Of a stretch of DNA of 6,619 nt, positions 1 through 5,385 are shown one piece after another. The notes under the pieces are model-generated. The model saw only the letters and a program-made list of their open reading frames with translations, had not been told where the DNA came from and made no database searches. Within the stretch, counting starts at the first letter, position 1. Each line of letters starts with the position of its first letter. The DNA is from Dehalococcoidales bacterium (GTDB lineage Bacteria > Chloroflexota > Dehalococcoidia > Dehalococcoidales > UBA3254), in contig JAQULX010000161.1 of NCBI GenBank assembly GCA_028718465.1, positions 1 through 6,619 on the forward strand. Reading direction: 5' to 3'. The translations under genes were made by a program, and so were the position numbers.

Positions 1-1667
1 TCTCTATTGACGTCATCACCGCCAAGCTAAAACCCAGGGCCCGCCTCACCCTGGAGTCGATTACCCATCTATTCAGCCTGGCGACCTTTGGGCTGGTCAT
101 CTGGCAGGTCCTGCTGGAGATACCCTGGGTGATTGAGAACAATATTGTGCATTCCCAGGCCTGGAACATCAATAAAGGCCCTTTTCTGGTCATTATCGCT
201 ATTGGCTGTACCTGCCTGGACCTGTTGATACTGAGGGACTTTCTGGTGAAGATAAGGGAGTTGTCCCGTTTGGGAGCCCGCCGGTATCACTGGCTGCTGG
301 TTTTCGGGGTACCCCTGGTTTTGGCGGGTCTGGCCGTAGTGTGGATACAGTCGGACTTATTTGAAATGAGTCTGCCGGTAGTAGGGATGCTGGGGATAGC
401 CGTCTCTCTGCTCCTGTTCTTGAGCGGGATGCCGATAGCCTTTGCCCTGATTCTGGTGAGTGTGATCTTTGTAGCTCACATCAAGGGAGGGGAGATAGCC
501 CTGGGCTTATTGCGGACCGAGCCCTACCGGAATGTAGGCAGTTATAACTGGTCAGTGATGGCCTTCTTTATCCTGATGGGCTACTTCTGTTTCCACGCTC
601 GTTTCGGGGAAGACCTGTACAAGGCGGCCAACCGCTGGTTCGGCCATTTCCGGGGAGGGTTGGCCATGGCCACGGTAGGGGCCTGCGGCGGGCTGGCGGC
701 TATTGTGGGAGATACCATCTCCTGTGTAGCGACCATGTCGGCCATAGCTCTGCCGGAGATGAGGAGGTACGGCTACAATGACCGGCTGTCTACCGGCAGT
801 ATCGCCTGTGGAGCGACACTGGGTCCGATCATCCCGCCCAGCGTACCCTTTATAGTGTACGGACTGCTGACCCGGGAATCGATCGGGGACCTCTTCATGG
901 GCGGGATCGTGCCCGGTATCCTGATCATGCTGGCTTTCTTTGCCGTGATAGCCGTCTGGTGCCGGCGGAATCCGGCGATAGGCCCGGCCGCTGACCGCTC
1001 CACCTGGCTGCAGCGGGCCTCGACCTTGAAGTCCGGAGGACCGATCCTGATACTGTTTCTGATCGTTATCGGGGGCATCTACCAGGGGATATTCACCCCC
1101 ACTGAGGGTGGAGCTATCGGGGCCTTCGGAGCCATCGTCCTGGGACTGGTCTGGCGCCGGCTAGGGAGGAGGAGCTTCTCCCTGGCCCTCCTGGATTCAG
1201 GGAAGGTCATATCCATGATCTTCATCATGCTGGTGGGAGCGGCCATCTTTACCAAGTTCATGGTCTGGTGCAACCTGACCACCACCATCTCGGACTTCTT
1301 CCATGGATTAGGCTGGACCCCGATCCTGATCGTAATCCTGATCGAGCTGATCTTCTTTGTTCTGGGGTTTGTGGTGGATACCCTGGTCTTAACCATGATA
1401 GGAGTCCCGATCGTTCATCCGGTGGCGGTGGCACTGGGGTTTGATCCGATCTGGTTTGGGGTGCTGACGGTGGTGGTGATGAATCTGGGGACCATCACGC
1501 CTCCGGTAGCCTTAAACCTGTTTGTTCTGAAGGGGTTAAACAAGGAAATCCCGATCGAGACCATCTTCTCCGGGACCCTGCCGTTTGTAATAACGACGAT
1601 GGTGATGGTCATTTTAATGTTTGCCTTCCCATCTATCATTACCTGGTTACCCTACGCATTAAAATAG
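1..1667 (+). CDS. TRAP transporter fused permease (DctQ-DctM), 5' truncated by window edge
   Basis: Membrane permease of a tripartite ATP-independent periplasmic (TRAP) transporter, which imports organic acids using an ion gradient and a separate periplasmic binding protein (DctP type). The frame is open from base 3 and gives 554 visible residues, ending with TAG at 1665-1667. The true start lies upstream of the window. Residues 1 to about 85 look like the end of the small DctQ subunit, with hydrophobic segments near 19-41 and 59-84. A linker helix lies near 97-115. From about 123 onward the protein is the large DctM subunit: GDT at 236-238, ALPEM at 249-253, GATLGPIIPPS at 270-280, TPTEGGAIGA from 365 and TPPVALNLFV from 499, with many hydrophobic helices. 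The last three motifs are hallmarks of DctM. A GTG at 129 would give a 512-residue protein, but it lies inside the DctQ part and is not the start. The binding-protein gene is not in view and probably lies upstream. The substrate is unknown. Confidence 0.93.
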   Translation, partial: SIDVITAKLKPRARLTLESITHLFSLATFGLVIWQVLLEIPWVIENNIVHSQAWNINKGPFLVIIAIGCTCLDLLILRDFLVKIRELSRLGARRYHWLLVFGVPLVLAGLAVVWIQSDLFEMSLPVVGMLGIAVSLLLFLSGMPIAFALILVSVIFVAHIKGGEIALGLLRTEPYRNVGSYNWSVMAFFILMGYFCFHARFGEDLYKAANRWFGHFRGGLAMATVGACGGLAAIVGDTISCVATMSAIALPEMRRYGYNDRLSTGSIACGATLGPIIPPSVPFIVYGLLTRESIGDLFMGGIVPGILIMLAFFAVIAVWCRRNPAIGPAADRSTWLQRASTLKSGGPILILFLIVIGGIYQGIFTPTEGGAIGAFGAIVLGLVWRRLGRRSFSLALLDSGKVISMIFIMLVGAAIFTKFMVWCNLTTTISDFFHGLGWTPILIVILIELIFFVLGFVVDTLVLTMIGVPIVHPVAVALGFDPIWFGVLTVVVMNLGTITPPVALNLFVLKGLNKEIPIETIFSGTLPFVITTMVMVILMFAFPSIITWLPYALK

Positions 1668-1722
1668 CGAATTGTAATCGGAGTATAGTATGCTTTTGGA
1701 GCAACATGTAAATAGCAAATTG
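1662..1722. repeat. Short direct repeat, AAATAGCRAATTG, two copies 48 bases apart
   Basis: AAATAGCGAATTG at 1662-1674 and AAATAGCAAATTG at 1710-1722 match at 12 of 13 positions. The first copy overlaps the stop codon of the TRAP permease. The second contains an inverted repeat, AGCAA-A-TTGCT (1714-1724). The pair sits just upstream of the SDR gene, so a regulator-binding role is possible. Two short AT-rich copies could also arise by chance or by a small local duplication. Confidence 0.35.
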
Positions 1723-1742
1723 CTTAACATAAACTAATTAAC

Positions 1743-1748
1743 AGGAGG
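1743..1748 (+). promoter_or_regulatory. Ribosome binding site of the SDR gene
   Basis: A perfect AGGAGG lies five bases before the ATG at 1754. It fixes the start of the SDR gene and shows the gene can be translated independently of the permease upstream. Confidence 0.9.
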
Positions 1749-1753
1749 GAATA

Positions 1754-2512
1754 ATGGACTTAGGTTTAAAAGGCAAGGTAGCGATTGTAACCGGAACCAG
1801 CAGTCAGATAGGATATGGAAGAGGCATTGTTCAGGTATTAGCCAGGGAAGGATGTAATATCGTCTCTGTGGATATGGACCTGGATGGAGCTAAAAAGACC
1901 GCTGCTGAAGCTGAAACCCTGGGAGTAAAAGCAATGGCTTTAAAAACCGATATCAGAAAAAGAGCCGAAGTTGATGATATGATACAGTCTGCTATCGAGG
2001 AATTCGGTAAGATAGATATTCTGATCAATAATGCCGGAGCCAGCTCTCATCCTGGGCCGTTTATCAACAAAACTCAGGCTGAAATTGATGCAGATATCGA
2101 TATTAATCTTAGAGGGTGCATTAATTGCTGCCAGGCTGTATTGGGACATATGATTTCCCGCAAGAGTGGCAAAATTATCAATGTTTCATCTAACGGGGCC
2201 AAGACCGGCGGAGCGGGAGTTGCTGTCTATTGTGCTGCCAAAGCCGGAGTCATGGTATTTACCAAGTCCTTATCAGCAGAAGTGATAAAACAGGGAATCA
2301 ATGTCAATTCCATCGCCCCGGGTCAGGGAAATACCGGTTTTGCGCTTCAGGCACCTCCCGAACTGCTGGCGCAATTTAGAGAGATGATTCCGATCGGAAG
2401 GTCTACCACCCCGGAAGATATTGGAAATATGGCAGCCTTCCTGTCGTCAGATGTTTCTGCCGACGTAGTAGGGCAGACCTACAGTGTTGACGGAGGACTG
2501 ACGATGTACTAA
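1754..2512 (+). CDS. Classical short-chain dehydrogenase/reductase (SDR family), probably NAD(H)-dependent
   Basis: Soluble oxidoreductase of 252 residues, the usual length for classical SDRs (FabG-like), which interconvert an alcohol and a ketone. The Rossmann nucleotide motif is TGTSSQIGYG at 13-22. The glycine expected at position 18 is Q, and an additional glycine follows at 22. Asp40 at the end of the second strand (SVD) points to NAD(H) rather than NADP(H). NNAG lies at 92-95. The catalytic residues are Asn118, Ser146, Tyr159 and Lys163 (YCAAK). The PG motif is at 189-190, and the C-terminal VDGG (245-248) is typical of the family. The start is set by a perfect AGGAGG. The gene follows the TRAP permease by 86 bases with no evident terminator between, so they may share a transcript. 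It converges with the regulator gene, the two stops being 31 bases apart. The substrate cannot be named: hydroxyacyl-CoA, cyclic alcohol or sugar-type substrates all fit. Locally it is far more AT-rich than the permease. Confidence 0.93.
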   Translation: MDLGLKGKVAIVTGTSSQIGYGRGIVQVLAREGCNIVSVDMDLDGAKKTAAEAETLGVKAMALKTDIRKRAEVDDMIQSAIEEFGKIDILINNAGASSHPGPFINKTQAEIDADIDINLRGCINCCQAVLGHMISRKSGKIINVSSNGAKTGGAGVAVYCAAKAGVMVFTKSLSAEVIKQGINVNSIAPGQGNTGFALQAPPELLAQFREMIPIGRSTTPEDIGNMAAFLSSDVSADVVGQTYSVDGGLTMY

Positions 2513-2543
2513 GGAAAATATTATGTAGCTGTGAGGTATTGAA

Positions 2544-3527
2544 TCAAGCTGTCTGTTGTTGATAAGTATTGTAAGCCGATTTAATTACCTTAATAACATA
2601 GTTCCTCAAGGTCTCAGGTTCAAGCACCTCAACCTCATCTCCCCATCCCAGGACCCAGGAGCGAAAATCGGCGTTATCTTTTACTGTTAAGGTAACGATC
2701 GACGAGCCGTCTTTTTGTGATTCAGTTACCTGAGAAGGATTCCATACGGATTCCGAGAAAGATCGGCTTAATTGCGGCTTAAAGCGCAGTTTAACGGTTT
2801 CGGGGGGCGAATCATCGAAAAGTCCCCAGGCTGCGCTGATGTACTGCATGGCATCGAAATCAGATGGTATTGTATAGGGCGCAGTACTTATGGCTACGTG
2901 TTCGATACAGCTTATTTTATAGCTATAAATAGTCTTTTTAAGAACATCACAGGCAATAACAAATCCAGAGTTGCCAGGTGTAGCCGGTTCAATGAAATAA
3001 GGTTCAATGATCAATTTGCGTGGTTCCTTTTCCGTTGGTTCATGATATCGTATTATTGCCTGATGTTGAGATATCCAGGCATCTGCCAGTTTGCCTGAAA
3101 CGAGGATTTGTTTTTTATCCCGGGGTTGCTTTTCCATCCAGTCGATTAAGTTTTGAATCTGTTTTTTAAGCGGTGGTGGAACCACTGAGTTCAGTTTCAT
3201 TAATGCCGAGGACCGGTGAGGATCATACCAGCGGGAATGACTTTGCATCAAGCGGGCCGCCAGAGCAATGTTCATGGCTTCAGGTATGGTAAAAGGAATT
3301 GCCGGCAGTTGATATCCTTCCACTAGTCCGCGCTTGCTGCCCTTAGCCCAGATAGGTACGTGCAATTCCGACTCCAGCGCTTCCAGGTCCCGGTATGCCG
3401 TTCTCAGACAAGTAGAACATCTTCGGGCAATTTCTTCCATTTCCAGACCGTCCGGGTATTGCCCTAAAAGGACCTGAATGCTTAACAGCCGCGCTGTACG
3501 ATCTCTTTTTTCTGAGTGAGCTCCCAT
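2544..3527 (-). CDS. WYL-type helix-turn-helix transcription regulator (YafY/PafC-like)
   Basis: DNA-binding regulator of 327 residues, a normal length for WYL proteins. Residues about 8-60 form the winged helix-turn-helix, with the family signature LRTAYRDLEALE at 41-52. The middle and C-terminal parts match the WYL ligand-sensing domain: IIEPYFIEP at 173-181, then a core strand, and the C-terminal WVLGWGDEVEVLEPETLR at 291-308, which is the characteristic closing segment. The namesake W-Y-L residues are replaced by G-F-V (188-190), and the Arg normally found in the following RI pair appears to be Cys207, so the ligand pocket is atypical. Cys37 and Cys40 form a CxxC inside the helix-turn-helix. 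The start ATG (3525-3527) has a GGAGAGG ribosome site. The gene is divergent from the flavoprotein operon and convergent with the SDR gene, so it most likely regulates the shared intergenic region. Whether it activates or represses cannot be told. Confidence 0.9.
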   Translation of the reverse strand: MGAHSEKRDRTARLLSIQVLLGQYPDGLEMEEIARRCSTCLRTAYRDLEALESELHVPIWAKGSKRGLVEGYQLPAIPFTIPEAMNIALAARLMQSHSRWYDPHRSSALMKLNSVVPPPLKKQIQNLIDWMEKQPRDKKQILVSGKLADAWISQHQAIIRYHEPTEKEPRKLIIEPYFIEPATPGNSGFVIACDVLKKTIYSYKISCIEHVAISTAPYTIPSDFDAMQYISAAWGLFDDSPPETVKLRFKPQLSRSFSESVWNPSQVTESQKDGSSIVTLTVKDNADFRSWVLGWGDEVEVLEPETLRNYVIKVIKSAYNTYQQQTA

Positions 3528-3532
3528 ATTTT

Positions 3533-3539
3533 CCTCTCC
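3533..3539 (-). promoter_or_regulatory. Ribosome binding site of the WYL regulator gene
   Basis: GGAGAGG read on the minus strand, five bases before the ATG that begins at 3527. It supports that start for the regulator. Confidence 0.75.
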
Positions 3540-3623
3540 GGGTTAAAGGGAATCAATGTAACTGTCATGGTGTGCATCTTGTTAAATTACCTGATCCGCA
3601 ATGGGGAAAATTGCCAGTTTTGA

Positions 3624-3650
3624 CATCATACGTGGCATCATCATATGTGA
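3624..3650. repeat. Imperfect direct repeat CATCATAYGTGR, candidate operator
   Basis: CATCATACGTGG (3624-3635) and CATCATATGTGA (3639-3650) match at 10 of 12 positions with a 15-base period. They overlap a TTGACA (3620-3625) and the candidate extended -10 of the flavoprotein operon, where a regulator would be expected to bind. That the neighbouring WYL protein binds here is inference from position only. Confidence 0.45.
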
Positions 3651-3654
3651 TAAT
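3646..3654 (+). promoter_or_regulatory. Candidate extended -10 promoter for the flavoprotein operon
   Basis: TGTGATAAT fits the extended -10 pattern TGnTATAAT, with five of six -10 bases matching. A perfect TTGACA lies at 3620-3625, but the spacing to GATAAT is 23 bases, too long for a standard sigma-70 pair. The alternative hexamer at 18 bases (TATGTG) is a weak -10. Transcription from here would leave a leader of roughly 45-50 bases before the ATG at 3709. Confidence 0.35.
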
Positions 3655-3697
3655 TTTACCAGATGAAAAAGAAAAAAGGAATAAAGTCGAATCCTGA

Positions 3698-3703
3698 AAG
3701 GAG
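3698..3703 (+). promoter_or_regulatory. Ribosome binding site of the first flavoprotein gene
   Basis: AAGGAG five bases before the ATG at 3709 decides the start. The FAD-binding glycine motif then begins at residue 12, as expected for the family. Confidence 0.88.
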
Positions 3704-3708
3704 AATTT

Positions 3709-5355
3709 ATGGCTGACTTAACCTTTGACGCTGTAGTGGTCGGTGGCGGTAATAAAGGTATGATTACCGCACTTTATCTGGCGGCTTTTGGTGGTATGAG
3801 TGTCGGAGTTTTTGAAGGAAGGCACGAATTGGGAGGAGCCTGGGCATCCGATGATGCTCCGGCTCCTGGATTTATAGGCGATTCACATTGCTCCGGCACC
3901 AATTACCTCTATTTTGCGCCCTTGATTGAGGATTTTCCTGATTTCAAGGAGAAAGGCGGTAGATTCATAGAGACCCCTGTTCTCAGTGCTACCATATTTG
4001 CTGAGGACCAGGCTTCTTTCGTGATATACGGCCATAGCAAAGATCCCACCGGTGAACTCAGCGCCGGACAAATCTCCAAATTCTCGCAGAAGGATGCCGA
4101 AACATGGCTTAAAGAATATCAGGATTACTGGAAGCCGGGTGGCATGCGCGAAGCAGTTTTAACTACCGCCTATAATTTGCCTCCTCTTCCAGGTGAAAAA
4201 TCGGCTTTCGAGAAGGCATTAGAGCAAAATTCAGGAGGCCAGAAGTATTCGGTATACCATTACCGCCAGGGACAGACCATGATTCAAAATGCACGAGAAC
4301 AGTGGGAAAGCATTGAAATGCGATCAGACAAAGTGTTTGGTTTTCCCCGGTCAGGCAGGTCCAACCTTACTGGTGTTGGAGATATGTCAACATTACTCTG
4401 GGGCCCCGGCGAGGGCTATACCATAATCGGTGGGACACATGCCCCAGCCCATGCCGTGATCAGGATGTTTTTGGAACATGGCGGCAAGTTCTACAGTAAA
4501 AGCCCGGTGGCCAAAGTTATAATGGAAAATGGTAAAGCCAGGGGTATCCGCCTGGCAAATGGGTCTGAGGTTGCGGCTCGCAACCTCGTCGTCACCGATG
4601 TATCTCCATATCAGCTTTGCTTCGATCTGGTAGGTGGCGAATATATCGATTCACGTATTTTGAAAAAGGTCGCTACCCTGCGGAATGAGCTCTCTTGTAT
4701 TACCTGGTATACCTGGGCTATTCACAATCGGATAAATTGGAAAGCAGCCGCTTCTAATCCTGACGTCAATGATGCCCAGCGCATCAACCTGGCCTTCAGG
4801 GATGATGAATACATGGCCCGGGAAGAAATGATGAACAGGCTGGGAATCACCCCTGAAGAAAGGCATATCATTATCTGGGGACAACCGTCTCTACTGGATG
4901 CTACCCGCGCCCCGGCCGGAAAACATACTTTCTGCACCGAGCAGATGATGCCTCCGGCCAACAGGTGGACCGAGAGACAGTGGATGGAATTCAAGAAGAA
5001 GAACGCCGAAGATACGATTAAGACGGTGAGCAAGTATGCTACTAACATGAACTGGGAAAATATCATTGGCTTTAACCCGGTTACACCTTATGATACTGCT
5101 GCCTTCTCTCCGAATTTTGCGCCGGAAGGCGGTTTTTCCATTGTAGACAATACACCCAGTCAGGCAGGTAGATTCCGACCGATTCCCGAGCTGGCTGACC
5201 ACCGGATGCCGGGTATACCTAATTTGTATCCTACTGGTGCCGCCTGGCCTCCTGAAGGCGGAGGGCATTGCTGTGCTGGCTATAACTGTTACAAAGCGAT
5301 AGCCGAGGATTTAGGGCTGGAGAAGCCGTGGGAAAAGAAAGGGCGGCCCTGGTAG
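3709..5355 (+). CDS. Phytoene-dehydrogenase-like FAD-dependent oxidoreductase (first of two)
   Basis: Flavoprotein of 548 residues in the phytoene desaturase/amine-oxidase-like superfamily (CrtI, retinol saturase and relatives), which remove, add or isomerise carbon-carbon double bonds. The N-terminal Rossmann motif is VVVGGGNKG (9-17; G12, G14, G17), followed by the ribose-binding acid Glu36 (VFEG) and LGGAW (41-45). The middle segment, IIGGTHAPAHAV (239-250) then HGGKFYSKSPVAKVI (257-271), is the second FAD-contact region of the family. The C-terminal FAD segment is NLYPTGAAWPPEGGG (505-519). It continues HCCAGYNC (520-527), where CrtI-type proteins usually have a small-residue GxxGSG-like stretch. 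At 548 residues it is somewhat longer than typical CrtI. It leads an operon with a second member of the same family 30 bases downstream, divergent from a WYL regulator. No carotenoid genes are visible, so the substrate is open. The family assignment is firm; the reaction is not. Confidence 0.88.
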   Translation: MADLTFDAVVVGGGNKGMITALYLAAFGGMSVGVFEGRHELGGAWASDDAPAPGFIGDSHCSGTNYLYFAPLIEDFPDFKEKGGRFIETPVLSATIFAEDQASFVIYGHSKDPTGELSAGQISKFSQKDAETWLKEYQDYWKPGGMREAVLTTAYNLPPLPGEKSAFEKALEQNSGGQKYSVYHYRQGQTMIQNAREQWESIEMRSDKVFGFPRSGRSNLTGVGDMSTLLWGPGEGYTIIGGTHAPAHAVIRMFLEHGGKFYSKSPVAKVIMENGKARGIRLANGSEVAARNLVVTDVSPYQLCFDLVGGEYIDSRILKKVATLRNELSCITWYTWAIHNRINWKAAASNPDVNDAQRINLAFRDDEYMAREEMMNRLGITPEERHIIIWGQPSLLDATRAPAGKHTFCTEQMMPPANRWTERQWMEFKKKNAEDTIKTVSKYATNMNWENIIGFNPVTPYDTAAFSPNFAPEGGFSIVDNTPSQAGRFRPIPELADHRMPGIPNLYPTGAAWPPEGGGHCCAGYNCYKAIAEDLGLEKPWEKKGRPW

Positions 5356-5370
5356 CAAGCGAAGGATTGG

Positions 5371-5378
5371 AGAAGGAG
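5371..5378 (+). promoter_or_regulatory. Ribosome binding site of the second flavoprotein gene
   Basis: AGAAGGAG ends seven bases before the ATG at 5386, inside the 30-base gap after the first flavoprotein. It fixes the start and supports cotranscription with separate translation initiation. Confidence 0.85.
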
Positions 5379-5385
5379 TAAGAAG

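Larger units (their letters stand above)
3528..3708. promoter_or_regulatory. Divergent intergenic promoter region
   Basis: This 181-base AT-rich gap separates the divergent start codons of the WYL regulator and the first flavoprotein, so promoters for both must lie in or near it. Contents are the two ribosome sites at its ends, a candidate plus-strand extended -10 (3646-3654) and an imperfect direct repeat (3624-3650). On the minus strand the best pair I see is TTAACA (3585-3580) and TTACAT (3561-3556), 18 bases apart. It is a poor match at the -10, so the regulator's promoter is not settled. Confidence 0.7.

Noticed and set aside
1323..1344. Repeated ATCCTGATCG in the permease
   Set aside because: It encodes a hydrophobic Ile-Leu-Ile stretch of a membrane helix, and codon repetition explains it.
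1684..1689. TATAGT as a -10 element for the SDR gene
   Set aside because: No acceptable -35 lies 16-18 bases upstream, so the match is likely chance in an AT-rich gap.
2513..2543. Possible bidirectional terminator between the convergent SDR and regulator genes
   Set aside because: The 31 bases contain no clear GC-rich hairpin or flanking T/A run. A convergent terminator would be expected, but I cannot show one.
3634..3660. A 27-base imperfect palindrome in the divergent promoter
   Set aside because: Only about 7 of 13 pairs match, which is too weak. The direct repeat is the better-supported pattern in the same place.
3653..3661. TGGTAAAAT on the minus strand as an extended -10 for the regulator gene
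   Set aside because: It would imply a leader of more than 100 bases and overlaps the plus-strand candidate. Nothing else supports it.
4891..5268. Open frame of 125 codons on the minus strand opposite the first flavoprotein
   Set aside because: It lies entirely within conserved flavoprotein coding sequence and has no plausible product of its own.
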